9,790 bases of DNA from Phycisphaerales bacterium (GCA_003153915.1 PMBX01000028.1:9071-18860); one strand, 5' to 3'; positions 1 to 7,460 are shown, counted from the stretch's first letter. Numbers and translations are program-made. Notes: generated by a model from the letters alone, not told the origin.

Positions 1-1364
1 ACCGTCGCCAGCCGCGGGCGCTGGGCGGGATCCTTGGCCAGTTTGAAGGGTTCGGTCACGTCGATATATCGGTTGGTCTCCCCCGCCAGCGCCAGCAGCT
101 TCTCAAGGGGTACGTGGAGCTGGCAGGCGGCCATCGCCTCCGGGGTGGATCGGCAAAGTTCCTCCCCCGCGGCGACTACGGCGGCGCCTTGGGCGGCGTG
201 GGCCTCCAGCGGAGCAGGAATAGTCCCTTGAAAATATCGTCCGATCATGTTCACCGTGCGACTCAACAGGTTACCGATACTATTGGCGAGTTCCGTATTG
301 TATCGCTGGAGCAGCATCGGGTGGGAGAAGTCACCATCGCCCCCGAAGGGCACCTGTCGCAGCAGGAAGTAGCGGTAGACGTCGCGGGAGAAGTTTTTGC
401 ATATTTCGGCGATGGTGTCGCGCGAGACGAAGTTACCCAGGCTCTTGGACATCTTCTTGCCCTCGGATGTCCACCACCCATGGGCGAAGACGCATCGCGG
501 CAGCGGAAGCTCCAGCGCCATGAGCATGCACGGCCAGTACACAGCGTGGAACCAGAGGATATCCTTTCCGATCAGGTGCACGTCAGCCGGCCAGTAACGG
601 GCGCCCTTGCCGTCGTATTCGTCGCCCACCGGGGGACATCCCAATGCCGTATAGTAGTTGCTCAAGGCGTCGATCCAGACGTAAACGGAATGCGCCGGGT
701 CGTTGGGCAGGGGTACGCCCCAATTATTGAGTTTCTCCAGAGGCCGGGAAATGCTCAGGTCCTCCACGCCGGCGGCCAGCTTGCTGAGCACCTCATTGCG
801 CCGCGCCTCGGGAAGGATGAACGATGGCGTCGCCTGGATGTGTTCGATCAGGCGAGGCGCCCACTTGGAGAGGCGGAAGAAATAACTCGGTTCGCTATAC
901 CGCACCAGTGGCTTGCCGGTGATGACGCTTTTGCACTCGTTGTCGCGGGCGGTTGACTCGGTGACAAACTCCTCCTGGCCCTCGTCGTACCATCCCTGGT
1001 AGCTGCCAAGGTAGATTTCATCCTTGGCGACCAGGCGGCGGATAATCTCCTGCACCCGCCGTTCGTGCCGCGGCTGGGAGGTCCGGATAAAGTCGTCGTT
1101 GGAGATGTTCAGGTCCCGCCAAAGTTGCTCGAAATGCACCACGACCTCGTCGGCCAGTTGTTTGGGACTGATGCCCCGTTCCGCGGCTGCCTTGACGATC
1201 TTGATGCCATGCTCGTCGGTGCCGGTCAGGAAGTGGACATCTCTGCCGATCCCGCGGTGATATCGCGCCAACACGTCGGCGGCGATAGTGGTGTAGGAGT
1301 GCCCGATATGGGGCACATCGTTGACGTAGTAGATCGGCGTCGTGATGTAGTATGTCTCGGCCAT
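1..1364 (-). CDS. metG: Methionyl-tRNA synthetase, 3' end cut by window edge
   Basis: This class I aminoacyl-tRNA synthetase charges tRNA-Met with methionine in the cytoplasm. The 454 visible codons run from ATG at 1364 to the left edge without a stop, and the C-terminus is missing. The N-terminus (MAETYYITTPIYYVND) leads into an exact HIGH motif at residues 19-22. The second ATP-binding motif, KMSKS, lies at 304-308 within GKKMSKSLGN. The FLTGTDEHG block and the WIDALSNYY and HGWWTSEGKKMSKS regions are also typical. The connective-peptide knuckle near residues 126-147 reads YDEGQEEF and has only one cysteine (about 144), so this is the zinc-less type also seen in Bacillus, not the four-cysteine E. 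coli type. After KMSKS an alpha-helical anticodon-binding domain begins (SIGNLLSRTVNM). A GGAG lies 12 nt before the ATG, slightly far. The 99-base gap to the upstream glycosidase gene, in the same direction, shows no clear terminator. Identification is very secure. Confidence 0.97.
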   Translation of the reverse strand, partial: MAETYYITTPIYYVNDVPHIGHSYTTIAADVLARYHRGIGRDVHFLTGTDEHGIKIVKAAAERGISPKQLADEVVVHFEQLWRDLNISNDDFIRTSQPRHERRVQEIIRRLVAKDEIYLGSYQGWYDEGQEEFVTESTARDNECKSVITGKPLVRYSEPSYFFRLSKWAPRLIEHIQATPSFILPEARRNEVLSKLAAGVEDLSISRPLEKLNNWGVPLPNDPAHSVYVWIDALSNYYTALGCPPVGDEYDGKGARYWPADVHLIGKDILWFHAVYWPCMLMALELPLPRCVFAHGWWTSEGKKMSKSLGNFVSRDTIAEICKNFSRDVYRYFLLRQVPFGGDGDFSHPMLLQRYNTELANSIGNLLSRTVNMIGRYFQGTIPAPLEAHAAQGAAVVAAGEELCRSTPEAMAACQLHVPLEKLLALAGETNRYIDVTEPFKLAKDPAQRPRLAT

Positions 1365-1463
1365 GGGGCATAGAATCTCCAAAAACGCGGGAGAATCAAG
1401 TCCCGACAACAAGTTCCCCGCCATTGATCCGCCACGATGCGGTCCGCGCGCGATTCAAACAAC

Positions 1464-3749
1464 TCAGGGCAGGACGGTCTGCCATTGGCCGGCGACCTCT
1501 ACAACTTGCCCTTTTCCGCCCGCTTGGGCAGCCGGCGGGTGCAACCAGACGGGCCGGGGCGTCCGCAGGTGGTAGAGGATCTTGCCCCCCTCCCGCCGCC
1601 AGGAAACGTCGATGGCGCCAGTGGAAGGATCGTCGCCATCGCAGCCGAAGGGGCGGGTGAAGGGAATCGCCCCCTCCGCCCGCCGCAGCGAGCCGCCAAT
1701 CAACCGCAGGTCATAGTGGTCCCTGCCCAGGTCGAAGCGGTTGTGCAGCCCCAGAACATAACGGGACAGTTGCCAGGTCGGGCAGGACGACCACTGGTGG
1801 CAGTGGCTCCATCGCGTGTCGAAGACCTCCACCAGCGTGGTCCTTCCCTCCCCGATCGCCCAGCCCCAACAAGTACGGTACTGGTCCATCACAAAGTCCA
1901 TCTGCCCGCGCTCGATAAGCAGCGGCAGGACGAAATGGGCGAAATACGGGGTAATGATTCGGGATGAGCGGACCGAGCCATCGCTGTTGCGCGGGGCCGA
2001 GAGATCGTTGGGAAAGCATTCCAGCATATGGGCCTTGAGGTATTCGACGCACTGGGCCTCGAATCGTCCGTCGATGAGCCCCGCTCGCAGCGCCAGCGCC
2101 GCCGCATGGTAGCCGACGCTCCGCCAGCGGTCCCCTCCACCCTTGAGACGATCCTCCAACCAGGTTCCGGCCACCCCACGGATGTGATTGTACAACTTAT
2201 CAAGGCGCGGCAGGTCGTCGCGACGATCCAGTATCCGACACCAGGAATCCATCGCCCCCAGACATTCCAGCAGGAAGAGATTGGCGAGGATATCCACCGT
2301 CCCCTCAGGCCGGAGGCAACCCCAGTCAACGAAATTCCATTCAGTGAGATTGCCCAACCCTTCGTCACCGATGCGCGGCTCAAGCGCCGCCAGGTTCCTC
2401 CAGGCATACGGGTACAACTCCTCCAGGAGCCTTCGGTCTCCGCTGAGCCGGTAATACTCCAGGCAGATGGCCGCCCATCGCATTGAGTAGGAAGGGATGA
2501 AACATGGGTTGCACGGCGAAATCCCGGTGATTAATCCGTCCCGCCTGGCGCAAATCGCCGAATGAACCAGGCATCGCCGCGTCAGTGCAACATCGGCATA
2601 GGCCACCGAGGCGGTGGCCATTCCAACGGTCGCGTCGCCCAACCATTGGCCTCGCTCGCGGGTGGGACAATCCAGGATGGCGTCCTCGGCGCAGGCGCGG
2701 TAGGTATCCACCCCCGCCCGCCAGATGCGGTTGAGCATGTCGTCGTCACAGGCAAACCGTCCCACCGGCTGATCGTGGTAGCCTCGCTCGTCGAATGCTT
2801 CCTCCACGAACCGTATCAAACGGCCCTCGGCCAGGACATGCACTTCCAGGAACCGCATCCCCCGCGGGTTGTGCGGACAGAATTCCTGTAGGCCGCCGCG
2901 GGCGATGAACCGATCGAAGTTGCACGACAGGCCGTAAATATAGGGCGCAACCCGCCCATGCTGTAGATACTCAGCGTAGCCCATGTCCACCACCGCCCCG
3001 GCGGGCAGGTCCAGCAGGAACCTTGGCCGGCCCAGGCAGACGCGCCCCAGGTCGTAGCGACGCCACAGGCCCTGGGGCGGCAGGTCCGTCGGGCCAAGGT
3101 CGCGAAGGAAAAAACCGGCTGGGGGGTCCTCTCGGAAAGCCTTGAATGTTTCGGCGAATTCGCCCTCCGCCAGGGGGGAGAGCTTATGGCCAATACGTCG
3201 CACGGGAGCAATGGTAGGTGGACCGATGGGACCGATTCCCGGATCGGCCTTGCTCGTCGCCGGCCAGGCCGTGTCATCGAAGTCGGCCGCCTGCCAGTCG
3301 GCGGGTTCCTTGCGAGTGTCCCGCCAGAGGATCCAGCCTACCCATTGGCTGACCCTCCTGGTCTGGGAATGGTGACCCTCCAGCCGGAGACATTTCCACT
3401 CGATGGGAATCCGCCGGTCCCCAACCAGGACCTGGCACCACAAAAAAGGCGGGATGTCGGGATGAACGTTGGTCTGTAACCCCGCGTAGTGCGCCTCGAC
3501 CGCCAGGACATGCCTGCCGGGGCGGGGACGTGCCCGGACGGAGAGATATTCCGGCAGGACAGCGGGGAACCGCGCCGGGCCTTCGGCCAACCAGCCGCCA
3601 TCCAGCCAGGCCAGGAAGGTCGTCGCGCCCAACAGGCGGATCTCCACCTCGCTGGAGCTTGCCAGTTCAAAGGCCCCACGGAACGCCACGTAATAGTCCT
3701 TCTCAGGACCGTCCTGATCCGTCCACATCATCGCGGTGTCACCACTCAT
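1464..3749 (-). CDS. GH78 family alpha-L-rhamnosidase-like glycoside hydrolase
   Basis: This 761-residue protein probably hydrolyses terminal alpha-L-rhamnose from glycosides or oligosaccharides by the inverting mechanism of GH78. Residues 1 to about 300 form beta-sandwich domains, ending in FCPHNPRGMRF (290-300), which matches the family's F-x-x-G-x-R-[FY]-x-E-V block. An (alpha/alpha)6 barrel follows (about 325-690), then a short C-terminal beta domain (about 690-761). The barrel carries DCPTRERGQWLGD, which aligns with the GH78 signature D-C-P-x-R-[DE]-E-R-x-G-W-x-G-D. The acidic positions of Bacillus RhaB (D567, E572, D579) correspond to D360, E365 and D372. The second catalytic glutamate appears as E641 in GRTTLVEVFD, followed by a SHCHQWSSCPTW block. 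There is no signal peptide or membrane segment, so it is probably cytoplasmic and would act on imported sugars. The ATG at 3749 has AGG 9 nt upstream. It lies divergent to the secreted protein and ABC importer genes. Family assignment is strong. The exact substrate is not provable, since GH78 members vary. Confidence 0.85.
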   Translation of the reverse strand: MSGDTAMMWTDQDGPEKDYYVAFRGAFELASSSEVEIRLLGATTFLAWLDGGWLAEGPARFPAVLPEYLSVRARPRPGRHVLAVEAHYAGLQTNVHPDIPPFLWCQVLVGDRRIPIEWKCLRLEGHHSQTRRVSQWVGWILWRDTRKEPADWQAADFDDTAWPATSKADPGIGPIGPPTIAPVRRIGHKLSPLAEGEFAETFKAFREDPPAGFFLRDLGPTDLPPQGLWRRYDLGRVCLGRPRFLLDLPAGAVVDMGYAEYLQHGRVAPYIYGLSCNFDRFIARGGLQEFCPHNPRGMRFLEVHVLAEGRLIRFVEEAFDERGYHDQPVGRFACDDDMLNRIWRAGVDTYRACAEDAILDCPTRERGQWLGDATVGMATASVAYADVALTRRCLVHSAICARRDGLITGISPCNPCFIPSYSMRWAAICLEYYRLSGDRRLLEELYPYAWRNLAALEPRIGDEGLGNLTEWNFVDWGCLRPEGTVDILANLFLLECLGAMDSWCRILDRRDDLPRLDKLYNHIRGVAGTWLEDRLKGGGDRWRSVGYHAAALALRAGLIDGRFEAQCVEYLKAHMLECFPNDLSAPRNSDGSVRSSRIITPYFAHFVLPLLIERGQMDFVMDQYRTCWGWAIGEGRTTLVEVFDTRWSHCHQWSSCPTWQLSRYVLGLHNRFDLGRDHYDLRLIGGSLRRAEGAIPFTRPFGCDGDDPSTGAIDVSWRREGGKILYHLRTPRPVWLHPPAAQAGGKGQVVEVAGQWQTVLP

Positions 3750-3866
3750 GTTTTCGTGCCTCGCTTACCCAATGGCGATGCCTCGGCCAGACTGCTTCCT
3801 ATGGGAACATTGGCCATGACTGAATTCAACATACAAGCACAACGATATTCCATAATGTCTTTTTTT

Positions 3867-3911
3867 GGTCTTGGTTGTCTTCGTGAGCTTGGTGATTTCC
3901 TCGGTCTTGTG
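3867..3911. repeat. Five degenerate 9-base direct repeats
   Basis: Five consecutive 9-base units read ggtcttggt, tgtcttcgt, gagcttggt, gatttcctc and ggtcttgtg, following a run of T. On the minus strand the same tract reads as repeated (A/C)CAAG or ACGAAGA units. I associate similar 9-base-periodic intergenic tracts with Planctomycetota, Verrucomicrobiota and some other environmental phyla. The role here is unknown. The fourth unit is the most degenerate. Confidence 0.6.
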
Positions 3912-3912
3912 T

Positions 3913-3932
3913 GATAAGAGATAAAGAGATAA
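3913..3932 (+). repeat. Three short GATAA-type direct repeats
   Basis: The sequence gataagagataaagagataa contains three GATAA cores spaced about 7-8 bases apart, directly after the 9-base-periodic tract. It could be the ragged end of that element or binding sites for a regulator. Nothing in the window decides between these. Confidence 0.4.
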
Positions 3933-3938
3933 GAATTG

Positions 3939-3961
3939 AAAGACCCTGAAAACCTGTCTTT
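3939..3961 (+). promoter_or_regulatory. Small inverted repeat upstream of a -35 element
   Basis: AAAGAC (3939-3944) and GTCTTT (3956-3961) form a perfect 6-base inverted repeat separated by 11 bases. It ends 5 bases before the TTGACA at 3967. That position would suit an operator for a regulator of the secreted-protein/importer operon, but the arms are short and chance is possible. Confidence 0.25.
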
Positions 3962-3966
3962 GAAAC

Positions 3967-3996
3967 TTGACACCCCGCCGGCTGTGCCGATACGCT
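3967..3996 (+). promoter_or_regulatory. Sigma-70-like promoter for the secreted protein gene
   Basis: A perfect consensus -35 hexamer TTGACA (3967-3972) is followed at 17-18 bases by a weak -10 (atacgc at 3990 or tacgct at 3991). Transcription would start near 4003 and give a leader of about 43 nt before the ATG at 4047. That is consistent with the chosen start and would place the in-frame TTG at 3936 outside the transcript. The -10 is poor, so the call is tentative. Confidence 0.4.
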
Positions 3997-4046
3997 GTTG
4001 GTCCTGGAGAATGAACTTCAGCACGGAAAAAAACAGGCCAAAAAAC

Positions 4047-5168
4047 ATGAGCGCCTTTCAGTGTCCGGGAATCCGCGTGTTGGGGGTATGCCTCTTGTTG
4101 TTTTTGGCCTCGCCAATGATGGCGCAGGACAACCCATCGACAGAACCGGTGGCTTTGAACATTCCTGAAAGCGCCTTGAAGTCCGGCCTGTTGACCGCCC
4201 ACGTGGAGCAGGTTTCCCAGGCCGTTCGGTATTGGCTGGTCCGCCTTGGCGACGCCAATAGCGATTCGGAGATCCTCGCCGCACGCAAGGGCCTGATGGC
4301 CGACTACAACCGCTACGACAGCATGAAGTACCAGTACGTCTTCGCCGAGCAGGTCGCCAAGGGCATCGGGGACTTGTTGAAACAGGCGGACTCACGCAAG
4401 CAGATCAATGCCGGCCTGGTGGTTTCGCAGATACGCCAGGTGCCGGTCCAGACGGCTTTGAACACCATGCTGACGCATCCCAATCCGGCGCTGCGACTCT
4501 ACGCATGGCAGGGCTATCTCCGCATCCGGCTGTTGGTCCTGGCGCAAGGCAAGGACTACGCCGAGACCATGTATGCGGCCTTGGCCAAAGCCGCTTCAAC
4601 CGAGGATTCCCCGCTGGTGCTTGGTGAGGCCTTCGGGATGTTTTTTATTGATTCGGACCCGCCCAGGTCGATGACCGCCCAGGACTTCGATCAGGCGCGC
4701 AAGCGGCTGTTGGCTATCCTTGCGGGTATCTGGCCGGGCCTGTGCGATCGGGTGGCCTCCGGGGACGCGGAGATGATCGCCTGCTGTCGCGGCGGCATCG
4801 CGGCGTTGCGGAACGCATACGACACCCTCTCGGCCGACAACGCCACTTCGGCGACCATCCTTCCGATGGTCTATGCCATGACGTGGTCGGCGGCAAAGAA
4901 AGTGACCAGCGTGGAACCGGATAGCCCCGCCGGTTCGGCGCTGGAACCGCTGCTCCAGGATTGCGAGAACGCCCTGAACTACGTCACCAAAGCGCGGAAA
5001 AGCCCGATGACCGCGGCGATGTCGATAAAGGATCCCATTGATCGCGGCCTGGCGGTCCTTTCCGCAGTGCAGGCCTGGCGCGAAACCCTCATCGCGGGCG
5101 GTTACGGTTTGGATGAGTTGCCGACGGCGCCGTCGGCCAAGCCCAGCACTTCTCCGGCAGGAACGTAA
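4047..5168 (+). CDS. Secreted alpha-helical protein of unknown function
   Basis: I do not recognise this 373-residue protein. Residues 1-26 look like a signal peptide: a short polar start, one arginine at 10, a hydrophobic core (VLGVCLLLFLA) and a probable cleavage after A26 (SPMMA). It should therefore be exported. The mature part looks almost entirely helical. A stretch near residues 144-161 (HPNPALRLYAWQGYLRIR) resembles one HEAT-type repeat, but no clear array is visible. The C-terminus (about 359-373) is a Pro/Ser/Ala/Thr-rich tail. There are no catalytic motifs. The frame is open from a TTG at 3936, but I chose ATG 4047 because the signal peptide begins there, AGG lies 9 nt upstream, and the putative promoter at 3967 lies within the longer form. 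The gene precedes the ABC importer genes by 145 bases in the same direction. An accessory role in that transport system, or an independent envelope role, are both possible. Confidence 0.75.
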   Translation: MSAFQCPGIRVLGVCLLLFLASPMMAQDNPSTEPVALNIPESALKSGLLTAHVEQVSQAVRYWLVRLGDANSDSEILAARKGLMADYNRYDSMKYQYVFAEQVAKGIGDLLKQADSRKQINAGLVVSQIRQVPVQTALNTMLTHPNPALRLYAWQGYLRIRLLVLAQGKDYAETMYAALAKAASTEDSPLVLGEAFGMFFIDSDPPRSMTAQDFDQARKRLLAILAGIWPGLCDRVASGDAEMIACCRGGIAALRNAYDTLSADNATSATILPMVYAMTWSAAKKVTSVEPDSPAGSALEPLLQDCENALNYVTKARKSPMTAAMSIKDPIDRGLAVLSAVQAWRETLIAGGYGLDELPTAPSAKPSTSPAGT

Positions 5169-5259
5169 GGGCCTGGGGCGTAAGGTTCCCCCACGGTAGA
5201 GGAGCCTTGCCAACCCTGGAATCTTGGGATCGCAGGATGTTTGGGCGAAGATCCTTGGC

Positions 5260-5276
5260 GGCGGGGTAATCCCGCC
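5260..5276 (+). other. GC-rich intercistronic hairpin
   Basis: GGCGGG (5260-5265) and CCCGCC (5271-5276) form a perfect 6-bp GC stem with a GTAAT loop. It sits in the gap between the secreted protein and the solute-binding protein. No T-run follows, so it is not a standard intrinsic terminator. It may protect the mRNA 5' end or set relative expression. It ends one base before an in-frame ATG (5278), and such a stem there would hinder initiation at that codon. Confidence 0.35.
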
Positions 5277-5313
5277 CATGTTCGCCCCAGCCGTGCCCCA
5301 TGGAGCGGGACCC

Positions 5314-7449
5314 TTGATAAAATATCTGCTGCTGGCGCCGCTGATAATCCTTCTGGCATGGATGCTGATGGCGTTCCTGGTCGTCGGCAACCTTAACGTC
5401 TCGGCCCGCAAGGACCAGCTCACCCTCGGCAGCATCGGCGAACCTGACGACCTCAACCCCATCATCGCCCAGACCACCGCCGCCGAAGATATCGAAAAGT
5501 TCGTCTTCAACGGCCTTCTTAAGTTCGATGAAAAACTCAACATCGTCGGCGACCTGGCGGAAGACTACCATCTCTCCCAGGATTCCACGGCATTTTTCGC
5601 AACGGAAGACTCCGCCGCCGATGCCCTGGCGAAGCTCCAGGCCGCAACCGATCGGTGGCCTTCCATGCGGCTGGTATCGCTCCGGCGGGACGGCGACCGC
5701 CTGTTGCTGCACCTGGGCGACCCCAACGAACGTCTGGTGGCCGGAACGGATTACGAGAAGGATTTGTTCGCAATCGTGGATCGCACGAAACTGTTGCCCG
5801 TCACCGTGCTGACGCTCACGTTCGATCCAACCGCTACCTTCGCCGATGGCAACGCGGTGACAGCCAAGGCGATCCAGGCCGCTTTGGCGACGCTGGACGC
5901 CTCCTTGCCGGAGAAGCGCATTTACGAAACACTGCCCATCGGCGACTCGCTGCTGAGCGTCACTCTGGTCGGTCAGGCCCAGCCGTTCCTCGACGCGCTG
6001 CCCAAGGCGTTGGCCGGACAGAAGGCCCCGGTGGCCGAGGTAATGGACAAGCTGTCCCAGGCCCTGCTAAACGAGCCGGTGCTGCGTTTCACGTTGCGTC
6101 GGGGCGTTCGCTGGCAGGATGGAGCGCCGTTGACCTCCGCCGACGCGGCCTTTACGTTCCGCTGCATCCTGGACCCTCAATACCGCTCCCCGCGATCCAG
6201 CGACTACTGGCTGGTCAAGCGCGTGGAGACGCCCGATGAGCGAACCTTCGTAGCCGTCTATCGCTATCCTTTCAGCGAGTGTCTCAACAGTTGGACGATC
6301 TCGCTGCTGCCCAGGCACATCCTGGATGGCAAGGATGCGGCGTGGTGGGCGGACAATTACAACCTCAAGCCCCTGGGAACCGGCCCGTTCCGCCTGGCGG
6401 AATGGAAGCGCAACGAGTTCATCCGCCTTGAGGCCAATCCGGACTATTTTGAAGGCCCGCCCAACCTCCCTGCCGTGGTGTACCGCCTGCTGCCCGACTC
6501 ATTCGTCAACCAGGCCACCTTCGAGGATCGCGGCTTCGACACCAACGGGCTGCTGCCCTACCAGGTCCACCGCTACGAAGCCGACAAAGACACCTATCAG
6601 ACGTTCCGTCGGTGGGGGCTTAGCTACGAGTACATCGGCTGGAACCTCAAGAAGCCGTTATTCGCCGACATACGCGTCCGCCAGGGGCTTGCCCATGCCG
6701 TCAACGTGGACCGGATCATCCGTTACGTCTACCGCGGCTACGCGCGCCAGGCTAATGGGACTTTTCCCTTCCAGATGTGGTACGCCAACAAGGAACTCCA
6801 ACCTTTTGCCTATGACCCCAATGCGGCGAAAGCTCTGCTGGCCCAGGCCGGCTGGCGAGACACCGATGGGGACGGCTGGCTTGACAAGGATGGCAAGGCT
6901 TTCGAGTTCACGCTCATCACCAACCAGGGCAACCCAATCCGCTCGGCCATCGCGGTGCTGGTACAAGATGATCTGCGGAAGATCGGCATCAAGGTCAACA
7001 CGGCTATCTACGAATGGGCGGTCTTCATCAAGAATTACATCAACACCCAGCAGTTTGACGCCTGCATCCTGGGCTGGTCGCTGGGCTACAGTTACGACCA
7101 ATACCAGCTTTGGCACAGCTCACAGATCGCCCCGCCTGGGCTGAACTTCTGTGCGTTGTCCAACCCCCAGGCCGACGAGCTTCTCCAGAGGATCCGCACC
7201 ACCTTCGACCGCGGCGAGATTGCGCGGCTGTGCGGAAAGCTCCAGGAGGTGATCTACCGCGACCAGCCTTATCTTTTCCTGGCCTACAACGAGGGCACCA
7301 GCGCCTTGTATCGCGACAAATACATCGTCCGGCGTCCCGTGGCGGGGGGACAGTGGCTGCTGGAGCCTGTCCGGGCCACAGAAGCGGGATTCGGCCATTA
7401 CATGAATTGGTGGGCGCCGCGCTCCGTGGCGCCCCAGATGACGCCGTAG
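5314..7449 (+). CDS. ABC transporter solute-binding protein, family 5 (OppA/DppA-like), membrane-anchored
   Basis: This 711-residue extracytoplasmic binding protein would capture oligopeptides, or in some members oligosaccharides, and deliver them to the permeases encoded next. The N-terminus is a hydrophobic anchor (residues 3-24) with no lipobox cysteine, so the protein is either anchored or cleaved near VSA. Family landmarks are GSIGEPDDLNPI, GLLKFDE, DLAEDY (80-85), FTLRRGVRWQDGAPLT (259-274), LGTGPFRLAEW, IRVRQGLAHAVN and DTDGDGWLDKDG. Typical members are about 500-600 residues; the excess is an insert at about 92-253 between DLAEDY and the FTLRRGV block. That insert contains a second similar motif, FADGNAVTA (176-184). 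I chose TTG 5314 because GGAG (5302-5305) sits 8 nt before it and the hydrophobic anchor starts right there. In-frame alternatives are ATG 5278 and TTG 5224, which would add 12 or 30 residues. The family is certain; the substrate is not. Confidence 0.9.
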   Translation: MIKYLLLAPLIILLAWMLMAFLVVGNLNVSARKDQLTLGSIGEPDDLNPIIAQTTAAEDIEKFVFNGLLKFDEKLNIVGDLAEDYHLSQDSTAFFATEDSAADALAKLQAATDRWPSMRLVSLRRDGDRLLLHLGDPNERLVAGTDYEKDLFAIVDRTKLLPVTVLTLTFDPTATFADGNAVTAKAIQAALATLDASLPEKRIYETLPIGDSLLSVTLVGQAQPFLDALPKALAGQKAPVAEVMDKLSQALLNEPVLRFTLRRGVRWQDGAPLTSADAAFTFRCILDPQYRSPRSSDYWLVKRVETPDERTFVAVYRYPFSECLNSWTISLLPRHILDGKDAAWWADNYNLKPLGTGPFRLAEWKRNEFIRLEANPDYFEGPPNLPAVVYRLLPDSFVNQATFEDRGFDTNGLLPYQVHRYEADKDTYQTFRRWGLSYEYIGWNLKKPLFADIRVRQGLAHAVNVDRIIRYVYRGYARQANGTFPFQMWYANKELQPFAYDPNAAKALLAQAGWRDTDGDGWLDKDGKAFEFTLITNQGNPIRSAIAVLVQDDLRKIGIKVNTAIYEWAVFIKNYINTQQFDACILGWSLGYSYDQYQLWHSSQIAPPGLNFCALSNPQADELLQRIRTTFDRGEIARLCGKLQEVIYRDQPYLFLAYNEGTSALYRDKYIVRRPVAGGQWLLEPVRATEAGFGHYMNWWAPRSVAPQMTP

Positions 7450-7460
7450 CGGAACGCGAC

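Larger units (their letters stand above)
3750..4046. other. Divergent intergenic region
   Basis: These 297 bases separate the minus-strand glycosidase from the plus-strand secreted protein. The composition is visibly more AT-rich than the flanking genes. It holds a 9-base-periodic tract, a short GATAA-type repeat, a small inverted repeat and a rightward promoter-like element, each listed separately. An interrupted inverted pair, CCAATG (3769-3774) and CATTGG (3808-3813), lies near the glycosidase start. I found no convincing leftward promoter for the glycosidase and no open frame here that looks like a real gene. Confidence 0.6.

Noticed and set aside
114..956. 280-codon open frame on the plus strand
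   Set aside because: It lies antisense to metG, whose motifs are unmistakable. The translation is a low-quality mixture without any recognisable domain, as expected for a high-GC antisense shadow.
1018..1371. 117-codon minus-strand frame with a well-spaced ribosome binding site
   Set aside because: It overlaps metG in another frame and encodes an Arg/His/Gln-rich sequence with no family features. Its start context is noted as a finding, but the product is not supported.
1365..1463. Terminator or promoter between the glycosidase gene and metG
   Set aside because: No stem followed by a T-run and no convincing -35/-10 pair could be found on the minus strand in these 99 bases.
3746..4202. Short minus-strand frames reading Lys/Thr-rich peptides across the intergenic repeat
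   Set aside because: They translate the 9-base-periodic tract, start inside the secreted protein gene on the opposite strand, and lack any sign of being a real protein.
5171..5198. Possible terminator hairpin TGGGG...CCCCA after the secreted protein gene
   Set aside because: The stem is only 5 bp with a long loop and no T-run follows, so it does not look like an intrinsic terminator.
4596..5543. 315-codon minus-strand frame
   Set aside because: It is antisense to the secreted protein and the binding protein start, is rich in Arg, and has no recognisable domain.
7110..7460. N-terminal extension of the OppB-type frame
   Set aside because: The frame is open upstream, but this region overlaps the C-terminus of the binding protein and the translation lacks any family resemblance. 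The permease begins naturally at MGKFILRRLL (7461).
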